Origin: UBA2033 sp035345875
GTDB taxonomy: Bacteria > Spirochaetota > Leptospiria > Leptospirales > Leptospiraceae
NCBI GenBank assembly: GCA_035345875.1
Contig: DAORDH010000024.1
Location: 14,183 to 78,182 of the forward strand
Direction: 5' to 3'
Length of the DNA stretch: 64,000 bases
Position numbers and translations under genes: made by a program. This document shows, in pieces, positions 35,391-44,980 of the stretch (its first letter is position 1; each line of letters starts with the position of its first letter). Under the pieces are notes generated by a model, which was not told the DNA's origin, searched no databases, and saw nothing but the letters and a program-made list of their open reading frames with translations.

Positions 35391-36407
35391 TCACTCTAAG
35401 AATTTAAACTCGTCTTTTACTGCAAACTTACTCATTTTCTGGTTGTATTTTCCATCTTGCGCAATCATCCATACATTTCCCTTCAGCGCTCCATTTTTTT
35501 TATACTGGTATTGTATGTAAAAATTAGTAATTTTTTTCCAAAAATCTTTTTGTTCTGCATTTACCTCTTTCAAAGAACACTCACCTGGAACAACTTCTAT
35601 GCTTGCATAGGTCGAACTAACCTTTCTAGGATTTGTAAAAGAAACAATCGAATAGTCGCAGAAGTCTTTGGGATTCGTTAAATATGGTGTAACTCGTAGT
35701 TTATATGTGTTCAAATCGGGATCCTTCATGACTAGTAGCGATCCCTTTTTATTTTCTGTATTTCTTACAGAGCTTGGCAGTTTAAACAAACCATAAAGAA
35801 CCTCATTCTGTTGAAAGTCATGTAAATCTTTTTTAAAATCTGTCGGAATTACATCGGTCGAACTTGGAGTTATTATTTTGGATTCCTTTTTGGTCGGAAC
35901 TCCGTTGCTCTCTGTCACACCATCCTTACTTATAAATATAGGAGTCTCTGCACTTACCCACTGATCTTGCGGAAGCCGTTTCGTTAGTTTTTTAAGCCAA
36001 GCCATATTAGAGGGATTCATTCCCTTCAAAACTGGCTTTGACCAATACTTAGATTTATGTAATTTCTTAATCCGATTTCTAGAAGCAATTCCAATGATGA
36101 TGTCTTTACCAATTCGATCGCCTGCTAAGAATTCATAGTCTTTCTTTTCATCAGGAATTCTAATTTCCTCGTTGAAAACCATATTCTCTTGCTCCTCCTC
36201 ATTTGGATAAAGCAAGTTAATATTTCCATCACTTTGTAGTGTTAAGATATAAAGGTAAGACGCTTGTTTTAATTTGATGTTTATTTTAACTGACTGGCCT
36301 GGTCGATAGATTTTAGAATTTGTCTCTATAGAAATTCCCATATCATTGGAAGTAGGAGAATTAGAAAATAAAAACAAAAAGGGAATTATAAAGAGAATCC
36401 GTTTCAT
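35391..36407 (-). CDS. DUF4384-domain exported protein
   Basis: 338 aa with a hydrophobic signal-like N-terminus (about 1-18). Residues 22-120 fit DUF4384: a strand YRPGQSVKINIKLKQASYLYIL, then SDGNINLLYPN and a loop with GDRIGK. The remaining 200 residues are not recognised and contain a Ser/Thr/Lys-rich middle. Probably periplasmic or outer-membrane associated; function unknown. It stands alone, divergent from the CPBP protease gene and convergent with the ComF-like gene. Confidence 0.7.
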   Translation of the reverse strand: MKRILFIIPFLFLFSNSPTSNDMGISIETNSKIYRPGQSVKINIKLKQASYLYILTLQSDGNINLLYPNEEEQENMVFNEEIRIPDEKKDYEFLAGDRIGKDIIIGIASRNRIKKLHKSKYWSKPVLKGMNPSNMAWLKKLTKRLPQDQWVSAETPIFISKDGVTESNGVPTKKESKIITPSSTDVIPTDFKKDLHDFQQNEVLYGLFKLPSSVRNTENKKGSLLVMKDPDLNTYKLRVTPYLTNPKDFCDYSIVSFTNPRKVSSTYASIEVVPGECSLKEVNAEQKDFWKKITNFYIQYQYKKNGALKGNVWMIAQDGKYNQKMSKFAVKDEFKFLE

Positions 36408-36501
36408 GCCATGAGATTTTTATAGTTTTTTATTTTGTCAATCAAGATAGTTGGAAAAAAAAATGACAGTAGAATTATGTTTAAGAAATTGTAATGCATA
36501 G

Positions 36502-37371
36502 ATGCTAGAAGATAAAAATACTCCTAAAGCCTTTGAATTATTTCGAATCTCAATAATTCAGTTAACAATTTTAAGTTTCAGTTTTATTTTATTATCGATT
36601 TTCTCCCAATTAGCGATGGCAACAGTCGCATATCAAAATCGATTGCCGGAAAATTTATTGGACTTAAGTGAAGAAGAAAGAACCACTTTTCAAAATAAAA
36701 TTGCAAAAGAGTTTGAATCATTAGCGAAGAATCACCCAGAGAAAATTGCAGATGAATTTATCGAAGCAACCACAAATACAACACCAAGCCTTTTATTGAT
36801 ACAGAATATTCTTTGGTTTGTAAGCTTCCTTATACCAGCCTATTTTGTTTTCACTCGATTTCTAAAAGATGATGTTCAGTGTTTAAACGATGAATTGAGT
36901 TTCACACATATTAATCGAGGTTTAATGGCTGGAATCAGTGTATTTATAATACTCATGTTAGTATCCTTAGTTTTTTATGTTTTCAATTTTAAGCCCAAAG
37001 TAAACCACTTCCAGACAAAACTTTTTACAAATATAAAAGGAAATTTCTATTTATTAGCTTGGTGCATCTATACTGTCGGAATTATAACAGGTATAATGGA
37101 AGAGTTTCTATTTAGAGGTCTGATGTTAAATCATTTTGTAAAAAAAGGTTATGCAAAGGAAGGGTTGATGATTACTTCCTTTATTTTTGGAATTATGCAT
37201 TTTTCTTTTGATGCCTCCCCTGTAATACCTGCGATCCTTACATTTGTAGGAGTTCTATTTGGTTCCATCTATTTACAATCTAGAAATATATGGACGGTTA
37301 TGGCAACTCACGCATGTTACAATTCTCTTGGCTTGATAACTGCCTATTTTCTAGGGGACAAACTTTTATGA
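36502..37371 (+). CDS. CPBP-family intramembrane metalloprotease
   Basis: 289 aa integral membrane protein. After a first helix and a polar loop (about 50-95) come helices carrying the CPBP/Abi motifs: EEFLFRG (near 195), FGIMHFSF (near 229) and THACYNSLG (near 270). These supply the Glu-Glu, His and His/Asn residues for zinc binding in type II CAAX-protease-like enzymes. It may process prenylated or membrane peptides, including bacteriocins. Its stop overlaps the start of the next gene (ATGA), so the two are translationally coupled. Confidence 0.85.
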   Translation: MLEDKNTPKAFELFRISIIQLTILSFSFILLSIFSQLAMATVAYQNRLPENLLDLSEEERTTFQNKIAKEFESLAKNHPEKIADEFIEATTNTTPSLLLIQNILWFVSFLIPAYFVFTRFLKDDVQCLNDELSFTHINRGLMAGISVFIILMLVSLVFYVFNFKPKVNHFQTKLFTNIKGNFYLLAWCIYTVGIITGIMEEFLFRGLMLNHFVKKGYAKEGLMITSFIFGIMHFSFDASPVIPAILTFVGVLFGSIYLQSRNIWTVMATHACYNSLGLITAYFLGDKLL

Positions 37372-38117
37372 AAAATTTTTTACAAAGAGTATATATTGTT
37401 TTTTTACTGAGTGTTCCATTTTCACCTTTATTTTCTTCTGAATCTTTTGAAAGCAGTGCAAGTGTAGAAGATGCAAATTTAAAAGTTGTAAAGCTATTAA
37501 ATAAAATTACGGACAATTCCATACGCTCAATGGAGTCCACAGGCGGCTTTAATTATCGTTACAAAAGTGGTCTAATAAGCCCTTTTAGATTTAACGTTTA
37601 TGTTGGAAAAATCAGCAAGAAATCGGAAGACTCCATTATAAGAATTGAGTCTACTAAAAACGGAGAAGCAAAATTACTAAAAACCATTTTGGAAGTAGAG
37701 CTAAATAAAAGTGCTGCTGACTATAAATTTGAACAAGTCATAAATCCAAAGTATCATATAGTATCTCAATCATTAAATCTAATCACTCCCGCAGCAAGTG
37801 TCCTTTATAATTCTTACAATTCTCCATTTTACACAAACTCGGATACAATCCTGAAAGCTGGAACCTATGTGTTAATAGATTTATTTATAGTCGCTCTAGC
37901 AGCAGTTTATATCAATAATAGTAAAGTTGGAAATAAAAACATTTATGACGATTTACTAAATAAAAAAGGACCAGGAAAAGACTTTAGAGATTATCCACAA
38001 AGAGAATTCATACTCGCTGCACTCCTTATACCAAGAATATACAGAAGTATAGAAGCATTTCATGATACAGCAGCTCAAAACAGAATTGCAGAACTTTCTT
38101 ATACCTATCGTTTTTAA
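37368..38117 (+). CDS. hypothetical exported protein coupled to CPBP protease
   Basis: The frame extends upstream, but ATG at 37368 overlaps the CPBP stop (ATGA) and begins a good signal peptide (MKNFLQRVYIVFLLSV), giving 249 aa. A second hydrophobic helix lies near 164-180 (AGTYVLIDLFIVALAAVYI), so it may be membrane anchored. I do not recognise the family. Close coupling suggests it is a partner or substrate of the intramembrane protease, which is inference. Confidence 0.6.
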   Translation: MKNFLQRVYIVFLLSVPFSPLFSSESFESSASVEDANLKVVKLLNKITDNSIRSMESTGGFNYRYKSGLISPFRFNVYVGKISKKSEDSIIRIESTKNGEAKLLKTILEVELNKSAADYKFEQVINPKYHIVSQSLNLITPAASVLYNSYNSPFYTNSDTILKAGTYVLIDLFIVALAAVYINNSKVGNKNIYDDLLNKKGPGKDFRDYPQREFILAALLIPRIYRSIEAFHDTAAQNRIAELSYTYRF

Positions 38118-38232
38118 ACAATTAATCCTAACCTGTCCAAAGAGTATATAAATTCCTTACATTTTTACGACTATTATTTATATAACAAAAATTTATGTAG
38201 GAATTTAGAAAGTGATTTATGGTATCCACCCT

Positions 38233-39108
38233 TTATTGGCGAATATTCATATTTGAAAGGATACGATCCATTTCATCTATACTATTGTAAGATATTACAA
38301 TTTTTCCCTTACCTACTTTAGCGTTATGCGAAATTTTAACCTTAGCAGATAATTTATTTCTAATTTTCGTTTCTACATTCATAATAGTAGGATCTGTATT
38401 ATCTCTCTTAGTGCTAAGAGTCGTTTTTGTTTCCCAGAGACTAGCAACATACTCTTCTACATCTCGAACGGTTAAATTTTTATCTACGATTTGTTGTGCA
38501 TAGGTTTCCAATTTCTTTTTGTCACCAATCGATAGAAGCGGCCGTGCATGACCTTCAGATAATTTTCGAGTTTTAATTAATTCTTTTACTGAATCAGGTA
38601 ATTGCAGTAAACGAATCATATTGGAAACAGTAGAGCGATTTTTCCCAACACGCGCTGCAACTTCCGTAATTTTCATAGAAAGCTTTTCTGTAAGCTGTTG
38701 ATAGGCGAGCGCTTCTTCGATTGGGTTTAAATCTTCTCTTTGGATATTTTCAATGATTGCAATTTCCAGAGTCTCCTTTTCGCTATAGTTCCGAACGATC
38801 GCAGGAATCTTATGAAAGCCTGCTTCTTTACAAGCTCTATACCTTCTTTCTCCAGAAACTAATTCATATCCGTCATTCGTTTTAGTAACGACTATCGGTT
38901 GAATCAATCCATGTTGTTTAATTGTCTCTGCAAGTTCGGAAATAGATTCTGCAGAGAAAGTTTTTCTCGGCTGGTTTGGATTTACTTTTATTTCCGATAA
39001 TTTGATTTCTCTCATTGGAGAATTAGTAGAAGTATCCGAGGACTCCGATGAACGACCAGAGGAGCCAATTAAATTTCCAAGACCTTTGCCTAATACTTTT
39101 GGTTTCAT
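38233..39108 (-). CDS. parB: chromosome partitioning protein ParB
   Basis: 291 aa. The ParB N-terminal domain has the motifs VNPNQPRKTF, GLIQPI and GERRYRACKEAG (CTP-binding and arginine-rich GERRxRA). Then come a helix-turn-helix (TEVAARVGKNRSTVSNMIRLL) and a C-terminal dimerisation region. It binds parS sites and slides on DNA as a CTP-dependent clamp. GAGGAT precedes the ATG, 8 nt after the parA stop. The first 30 residues include a Ser-rich linker. A near-perfect parS site lies about 4.2 kb away at 43267-43282. Confidence 0.96.
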   Translation of the reverse strand: MKPKVLGKGLGNLIGSSGRSSESSDTSTNSPMREIKLSEIKVNPNQPRKTFSAESISELAETIKQHGLIQPIVVTKTNDGYELVSGERRYRACKEAGFHKIPAIVRNYSEKETLEIAIIENIQREDLNPIEEALAYQQLTEKLSMKITEVAARVGKNRSTVSNMIRLLQLPDSVKELIKTRKLSEGHARPLLSIGDKKKLETYAQQIVDKNLTVRDVEEYVASLWETKTTLSTKRDNTDPTIMNVETKIRNKLSAKVKISHNAKVGKGKIVISYNSIDEMDRILSNMNIRQ

Positions 39109-39116
39109 AACATCCT

Positions 39117-39881
39117 CTATTTATTTGCTGCGATCACTTCATCGCAAAGACTTTTATAACTTTGGGCGCCAACTCCATCTGGATCATAGAAATTAATCGG
39201 TTTTCCAAACGAAGGCGCTTCTCCTAGTTTTATGTTTCTAGGAATCATGGATTTATAAACTTTCTCTTTGAAATACTCTCGAACATCATTCGCAACTTGA
39301 TTTGCTAAATTTGTTCTCTTGTCATACATCGTTAAAACAACTCCCTCTAATTCAAGAGATGAGTTTAAATTTTCTTGGACGAGAGAAATAATCTTCATTA
39401 ATTGAGTAAGACCTTCTAAGGCAAAATATTCAGTTTGCAATGTAATCATCACACTATCTGAAGCGCATAACGCATTTACTGTGAGCACACCAAGGGAAGG
39501 TGGACAATCGATAACGATAAAATCAAATCTTGCTCGAATCGGAGCCAATGCATCTCTGAGCCTAAATTCTTTTCTATCTTCTGACATTAAATCAATCTCT
39601 GCTCCACTCAAATTAATATTCGATGGAATGATAGATAGATTTTCGATACCAGTTTTTTGAATTGCCTCATTCGCAGAAACATCTCCAATTAAAACTTCAT
39701 AAGAGGTATTTTCAATTTGATTGATATCCATTCCAAGCCCAGATCCAGCGTTGCCCTGTGGATCTACATCAATCAATAAAACTTTCTTACCACTCGCAGC
39801 AAGATAAGAACATAGATTGATGGAAGTAGTAGTTTTTCCAACCCCACCTTTCTGATTACTAATTGAAATTATTTTTCCCAT
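39117..39881 (-). CDS. parA: chromosome partitioning ATPase ParA (Soj type)
   Basis: 254 aa, the size of chromosomal Soj/ParA proteins without an N-terminal DNA-binding extension. The deviant Walker A KGGVGKTTT is at residues 10-18, with DPQGN (Walker A') and IDCPPSLG (Walker B) following. It forms ATP-dependent dimers on the nucleoid and segregates ParB-parS complexes. Its start overlaps rsmG by 13 bp, and parB follows 8 nt after, forming the rsmG-parA-parB operon common near bacterial origins. Confidence 0.97.
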   Translation of the reverse strand: MGKIISISNQKGGVGKTTTSINLCSYLAASGKKVLLIDVDPQGNAGSGLGMDINQIENTSYEVLIGDVSANEAIQKTGIENLSIIPSNINLSGAEIDLMSEDRKEFRLRDALAPIRARFDFIVIDCPPSLGVLTVNALCASDSVMITLQTEYFALEGLTQLMKIISLVQENLNSSLELEGVVLTMYDKRTNLANQVANDVREYFKEKVYKSMIPRNIKLGEAPSFGKPINFYDPDGVGAQSYKSLCDEVIAANK

Positions 39882-40624
39882 GATATCCTCTTTATCTCTT
39901 TACTAATCGATTCCCAATTCCTTGGAAAACCTTTGTTTGGATTCGCTTCCTTTTTCAATATTTTTATATGACGATTTCCCAAAAACTCTAATTCATTTAA
40001 ATCTAAATCTTTTTCAATGATCATTCCTAAATTCTGCAAGAGAGTTTTTTCAAAATTTGTATCGTAGACTCTTTTAGCTAAAAAAGGAATGAAGTAGGAA
40101 TTCTGCTTTAAAATTTTATAAACCATTTCACAAGACCAAGGGTAACGAATAGCCGATCTCATTACGACTAAATCAAATTGTTTTTTTATACCTTCCATCC
40201 TATCATATAAAAAGGAAACTTTAGAGTCGTAGTTTTGTTCTTTATAAAACTTTTCCAAAAGAGAAAGTCTGCGTGATTGCGAATCAATCAGTGTGACTTT
40301 CGGGGAATTTTGCAGACAAGAAAATAAATATCCAGGTAAACCGGGACCTGTTCCCACATCCGCAACTTCATCACTTGCTTTAATATACCCAGAAGAATTG
40401 ATTACAAAAATATGAAACATCGATTCAATAACATGCCTATCCAAAAAAAACTCAGAATCAGATTTGGAAAAGAATCCTCCGATCTCATTGTAGTCGCGAA
40501 GAAAGTTTGAATACTCAATCACTTTGGATAGATGAAATATTTCTAAGATTTGTTTTCCAGTTTTTGGAAATAAAGTAAGAATTCTGTCAGGTAAAATTAA
40601 TTCGCTCATTGGATATTGATTCAC
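39869..40624 (-). CDS. rsmG: 16S rRNA (guanine527-N7)-methyltransferase RsmG
   Basis: About 251 aa, with the SAM-binding motif VADVGTGPGLPG (near residue 95) and the VMRSA region typical of RsmG/GidB. It methylates G527 of 16S rRNA; loss gives low-level streptomycin resistance in other bacteria. The frame begins with GTG at 40624; an ATG five codons later (40609) is equally plausible and neither has a clear ribosome-binding site. It overlaps parA by 13 bp, implying co-expression. Confidence 0.9.
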   Translation of the reverse strand: MNQYPMSELILPDRILTLFPKTGKQILEIFHLSKVIEYSNFLRDYNEIGGFFSKSDSEFFLDRHVIESMFHIFVINSSGYIKASDEVADVGTGPGLPGYLFSCLQNSPKVTLIDSQSRRLSLLEKFYKEQNYDSKVSFLYDRMEGIKKQFDLVVMRSAIRYPWSCEMVYKILKQNSYFIPFLAKRVYDTNFEKTLLQNLGMIIEKDLDLNELEFLGNRHIKILKKEANPNKGFPRNWESISKEIKRISWEK

Positions 40625-40972
40625 TTAATGGTTCAGATTTAGATTAATTTCAGATAGTAAATTAACACAAGTCAAATTGGTTCTATTGTAAAATGTTCTT
40701 ATACTACAAGTAAAGTTTCATATTCGAGAGAATGAAGGTTCTATCTATCATTTCCTCTTTTACATTTGTTGAATAAATTAGATTGAGTTGCCAATTAGAA
40801 AGAATTTTAACTTCTTACAATATCCCTTTTACGGTTTTATAATAGCAGATAAATTTCTATTTAAATTGGGATGAGTTTCCATTTTTTGTTTTAAACGCTT
40901 TCTAAATTTCATTTTTCTAAATGGAACCAATTTAATTTTTGAGGGTCTTATTCTGCAAATAAGGAGATAAGA
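40625..40972. other. divergent intergenic region between rsmG and the ECF operon
   Basis: About 350 nt with no gene. The right end holds the ECF-type promoter listed separately and an AAGGAG site at 40961-40966. The left part must drive rsmG; a TTGACT-like element is visible on the minus strand near 40670 but without a convincing -10. The open minus frame at 40829-41044 overlaps the lipoprotein gene and is not believed. Confidence 0.5.
40923..40950 (+). promoter_or_regulatory. ECF sigma-type promoter (GGAACC-N16-GTCTTA)
   Basis: GGAACC (40923-40928) and GTCTTA (40945-40950) are separated by 16 nt, so the distance between motif starts is 22, as in sigma-E-type promoters (GGAACTT then GTCTAA in E. 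coli). Transcription would start near 40957, just before the AAGGAG of the lipoprotein gene. It probably makes the downstream ECF sigma operon self-activating. Confidence 0.65.
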
Positions 40973-41384
40973 ATGAAAAAAATATTTAAAGTATTTTCCC
41001 TTCTCATGTTGGTATTGGTTGCGTTTGTAAACTGCCGTCATCACTCATTGGCAGACAGAGCAGATTGGATTGTAAAAAGAATTTCTAGTGAGCTAGATCT
41101 CAATGATAAGCAAAAGACAGAATTGCAGAGAATCAAAAAAGAGATTCTAGACAAAAAGAAAGAACTCGATCTAAAAATGTTTCCCGATGATATAGTAGAT
41201 CAAATCAGACAAACACAAATCGATGAAGCAAAGGTAAACAAATCCTTTGAAGTAAATGGAGCAAAAAGAGATCAAATGAGAGTTTTTATGACTAAGAAAT
41301 TCATTGAGTTTCATGCGATCCTTACACCAGAACAAAGAAATAAGTTAGCTGATAAGATTGGGGAATTACTAAAAAAACACAACC

Positions 41385-41392
<8 letters not shown>
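40973..41392 (+). CDS. Spy/CpxP-like periplasmic lipoprotein, putative metal or stress sensor
   Basis: 139 aa. A lipoprotein signal ends AFVNC with Cys21 the anchor. The mature protein is all-helical with LDLNDKQKTELQ and a C-terminal LTPEQRNKLADKI, the paired motifs of the Spy/CpxP (LTxxQ) and CnrX-like metal-resistance family. Histidines cluster at both ends (R22-H23-H24 and the final KKHNHD), possible metal ligands. It starts with AAGGAG behind an ECF-type promoter and overlaps the ECF sigma gene by 8 bp. I infer a CnrX-like sensor that controls the sigma factor; a plain periplasmic chaperone is the alternative. Confidence 0.75.
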
Positions 41393-41892
<500 letters not shown>

Positions 41893-41900
<8 letters not shown>

Positions 41901-42204
41901 ACCAAATCGAAAAGAAGAAATAACATTTAGATTGAATAGTAATGAATGGGACAAAGATATCGCAGCAAAAGTAACAAACAAGTATCAAAGAAAAGTAAGA
42001 AGAAATCGTGTGATTGCAACTTCCGCATTCCTACTACTCATGGGAGTCTCTACTTTCATAACTTTCTTCTATCAAAATCCAGTTGAGACAGAATATATGA
42101 ACTTACAAGCGTTTCAGTTTTTATTCTCTGACGATTTGTTTCCTATTTTTGATGCATTTTATCAAGAAGAAAGTATTTCTTTTTTTGCAGATTCCATATT
42201 GTAA
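41893..42204 (+). CDS. single-pass membrane protein, putative anti-sigma factor
   Basis: 103 aa. Residues 1-40 are charged and cytoplasmic-like, a transmembrane helix spans about 43-62 (ATSAFLLLMGVSTFITFFY), and about 40 residues follow outside. Its position after an ECF sigma gene, with an 8-bp overlap, and its layout resemble small anti-sigma factors such as CnrY. No zinc-binding HxxxCxxC motif is present, so it is not a ZAS-type anti-sigma. Function is inferred from context; sequence alone does not prove it. Confidence 0.6.
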
Positions 42205-42599
42205 ATAGAAACAACTCAAACCATAAATAATATTTATAAAAAGTATCACAACGTTTACTACTAGGTTTGAAGTGATACTTTTCTATTCTATTTCTATCTA
42301 AGAAATCAATTCAATCGAGAAGATAAATTATAACCAAAACCTTGATTGCAAAAATATATACGAAACGCCTAAGAAAAGTTCCTATAAGAATTTAATTAAA
42401 CTAACGATTGGTATACCCCACATACAAACGTGCGAGTAAAATAAGAAATGAATTTTGATGTTCGGATTAAACAGATAAACACATTCTCTTGTCTAGAGAT
42501 CGCTCTCTTTGAGAAGAATCATTTATATAAAAAGAACTTCTTTTGAGGGCAATCAAAATGCCCCGACTAAACTAATAAACAAAATCGTCGATACTTCTA
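42205..42599. other. intergenic region after the ECF operon
   Basis: About 395 nt with a terminator-like hairpin near its start (listed separately) and no gene. The right side should carry the promoter of the gene at 42600, but no clear motif stood out. Confidence 0.5.
42239..42282 (+). terminator. hairpin terminator after the ECF operon
   Basis: AAAAGTATCAC (42239-42249) pairs perfectly with GTGATACTTTT (42272-42282) around a 22-nt loop. The right arm ends in T residues and a T-rich tract follows. The large loop makes it weaker than a classic terminator. It can work in either direction. Confidence 0.55.
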
Positions 42600-43346
42600 T
42601 TGATGAAAACCTTCCTTCTTTTCTACTTTTTAGTTCTTTCAATTTTATATGCTTACACTCCAGGTAAGTGGTCTTACTTAGATCGGTTTGTGGTTGGAAA
42701 TGAAAAGTTCGGTCCAGTTTCTGAAATAGTAAAAAACAGGACAGGGCAAACCATTTATTCTGCTATGTATGAATACAATGTAGAAGGAAAATTGATTAAA
42801 GAGAAATTTCTAAATGCAAAAGGAGAAAATGACGGAGAGATTGTTTACACGTATGATTCTGGAAAAGTAAAAACGGAAGAAGTATTCTCACCAGACAAAC
42901 AATCACAAGAAAAGAAAACATTCTCTTACGCATCCTCCGGCAACTTGAAAGAAATCATTATCACCTCTGCTTCTGGTAAAGGAGTTTTACGACACAAGAT
43001 AAATTCAATTCAAGATGGATTCGTTCTAGATTGTGAAACCAAATGGGAGGAAGAAGGAGCTCAAGAATCTTTTTCATCTAAAAAAGATGTCTTAGATGAA
43101 ACAATCCTCAACCAAGAAATATTCGATGACAAAAAGAAATCCATTGGTTTCATAAAATACTATTACGATAAAAAAGGGCGAATCGAAAAGAGGGAAAACA
43201 TGCAAGGCAATTCCAAAAGAATGCAACTTCTAACCTACGATGAGTCAGGGAAATTGATTAGTTTTTCGTTTCACGTGAAACAGGATGAAAACTGGGTTTT
43301 AGTTAAGACTCATTATTTGACTTATAATTCAAATAACACACAATAA
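42600..43346 (+). CDS. hypothetical exported protein with YD-like repeats
   Basis: 248 aa with a signal peptide (about 1-18, ending LYAY). The mature part has repeated Y-x-Y-x(3-4)-G-K(L/V/I) units (YEYNVEGKL, YTYDSGKV, FSYASSGNL, YYDKKGRI, TYDESGKL), as in YD/RHS-type or antitoxin-like beta repeats. It is probably periplasmic or surface located; function unknown. No ribosome-binding site is obvious before the ATG. A near-perfect parS palindrome lies within codons for SFHVKQ near the 3' end, which constrains this stretch. Confidence 0.65.
   Translation: MMKTFLLFYFLVLSILYAYTPGKWSYLDRFVVGNEKFGPVSEIVKNRTGQTIYSAMYEYNVEGKLIKEKFLNAKGENDGEIVYTYDSGKVKTEEVFSPDKQSQEKKTFSYASSGNLKEIIITSASGKGVLRHKINSIQDGFVLDCETKWEEEGAQESFSSKKDVLDETILNQEIFDDKKKSIGFIKYYYDKKGRIEKRENMQGNSKRMQLLTYDESGKLISFSFHVKQDENWVLVKTHYLTYNSNNTQ
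43267..43282. promoter_or_regulatory. parS centromere-like site (ParB binding)
   Basis: The 14-bp palindrome GTTTCACGTGAAAC occupies 43268-43281. Against the 16-bp consensus TGTTTCACGTGAAACA, 15 positions match; only the first (C for T) differs. parS is highly conserved in bacteria, and a parB gene is 4.2 kb away. A 14-bp palindrome is very unlikely by chance here. Confidence 0.9.
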
Positions 43347-43368
43347 CAATATCTTCGTTCTTTCGAAT

Positions 43369-44349
43369 TTAATTCGAAGAGTCTAGGATTATATCATTGT
43401 TTTTTGTTTGAGTGTTACCTTTTAATAATTTAGCAAACTTTTTTGCAATCACCTCAATTACAATCGTGAACGCGCCTCCATAATTCATCCCTATTAATAA
43501 TTGATAGACCATTTTTTTTAGAGCCAAGTCAAAAGGGAGACGATATTCTTTCCAGTCAGCTTGAAACTCATATTCTAATTTCTGTTTTCGATCTGACTGA
43601 TTTTGCTTTTGAGGTTTGCGATTGATTTGACCAAGAGTTCCATTGAACCGAGTGATAGATTCGGTATGTGTAAAGTTTAAATTCAAATCTATTTTGTTTT
43701 GCAGAAACCCAATTGGTAGAATATCTAAATTAATTAATTTACCCCAAGTCACTCCTTTTACTTGTAACTGACCAGTTCCATTCTTACAAGTTGAGATCAC
43801 ATCGCCTTTGTCAATTTTGCAGTAAGCATATTCAGAATTAAAAATAAGTTGAAACGGATTTCCTAGATCAATCAAAGCATCTGCAATCTCTATATTTCGA
43901 ATGTCAGTTTTATAAATAGGAAAAACAGACATATCCTCAATTTCAATATTACCATTTGTAATGTATCCAGAATGAATGATTGCTTTTCCTTCTCTAGGCA
44001 TATATTTAATTTTCTCGATGGAAGGGATATGATTGATATACTTCACATCTAAGTTTTTAATCCTAAATTGATAAATGCTCAACCTACCTGCAAATAAAGA
44101 AAACGGGTTTAGAAAGAAAAAGATTCTATCTACTTTAATTTTAACAACATCGGTTTTATTTACACCGCTTGTTTTAATTTCCAAATTTTTAGCATAAAAG
44201 AAAAATATAGGAAGGAAAAATCCAAATAGATCACATTTACAAATCAAATATTTTCTAAAGATTCGGTTCACTAGAAGAGTAAATAAAGGAGCAGTTAAAA
44301 ACAACTGTAAGATCAAATATATTAAGAATGTGATTTTGATATTTTCCAT
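43369..44349 (-). CDS. membrane-anchored hypothetical protein, AsmA-like
   Basis: 326 aa. A long hydrophobic N-terminus (about 6-27, perhaps extended to 52) anchors it to the inner membrane. The rest alternates strands (IYQFRIKNLDVKYINHIPS, NIEIEDMSVFP, DIRNIEIADALIDLGNPF) in the way of AsmA/DUF748-type proteins that carry lipids across the periplasm. That fold assignment is inference from pattern. A second hydrophobic stretch lies near 288-302. The last residues are Asn/Asp-rich. It converges on the YD-repeat gene with 22 nt between. Confidence 0.5.
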   Translation of the reverse strand: MENIKITFLIYLILQLFLTAPLFTLLVNRIFRKYLICKCDLFGFFLPIFFFYAKNLEIKTSGVNKTDVVKIKVDRIFFFLNPFSLFAGRLSIYQFRIKNLDVKYINHIPSIEKIKYMPREGKAIIHSGYITNGNIEIEDMSVFPIYKTDIRNIEIADALIDLGNPFQLIFNSEYAYCKIDKGDVISTCKNGTGQLQVKGVTWGKLINLDILPIGFLQNKIDLNLNFTHTESITRFNGTLGQINRKPQKQNQSDRKQKLEYEFQADWKEYRLPFDLALKKMVYQLLIGMNYGGAFTIVIEVIAKKFAKLLKGNTQTKNNDIILDSSN

Positions 44350-44980
44350 ATTCAGTCAAACTAGATTCAAATCAGTTTAAGTCTCTAAAACTTGCTTCTA
44401 TCTAAAAATATAAATCCTTCGAATCTCTTTTTTATGTCTCTATAAAAAGATACGAATCATTTTCAAATTAGAAGTTACCTTTTGTATTCGGAATAAGATT
44501 ACCTTACCCGAAAGAAAGAAAAGTATAAAACAAATCCAAATAAAAATATATTAGCAATTCATCTTTCACTCCTGCACTCTATCAAATTAGGTTTAATCCA
44601 AATCTTATTCAAAAGACATTCCATTCAGCAGAGTAAAGGAGAAGGAAGAGAGGAATGGTATAAATCGAATTGAGAACAGTCCAAACTCAACTCAAAACCG
44701 ATATTCAATACTTGCTATCTATTTCAAAATTGATTCTTTTATTTTAATTGAAATAAAAATAGAAACTGAAAGATTACCCTTAAAGTTAAATCGAAATTTA
44801 CAAATTGGTTTTTAATTATGTTTCATAAAACGTTTCGTTAAGCTTGATTCAAAAAAAAGCTATACATAGACTTTTTATTACCGATGTTTCATAAAAAGAT
44901 TCATCTGCTGTTAGAAGCATTTAGAATAATGATTTGGTAAAAGACATTACCTATAAAAACGGGAAGCTGATTAATAGCCC
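44350..44980. other. intergenic region upstream of the glycosyltransferase/transporter operon
   Basis: About 630 nt, without genes of coding quality. It separates divergent genes and must contain the promoter of the seven-gene operon. A direct repeat of a 13-mer, ATGTTTCATAAAA, is found at 44818-44830 and 44884-44896 (66-bp period, about six helical turns). Confidence 0.5.
44818..44896 (+). repeat. 13-bp direct repeat pair upstream of the operon
   Basis: ATGTTTCATAAAA occurs exactly at 44818-44830 and 44884-44896, starting 66 bp apart, 84-163 bp before the first gene. The spacing would place both copies on the same DNA face. It is a possible operator; no factor is known. Confidence 0.35.

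Noticed and set aside
37991..37999. Perfect E. coli DnaA box TTATCCACA
   Set aside because: A single copy inside a coding sequence is expected by chance in 64 kb; no cluster is present.
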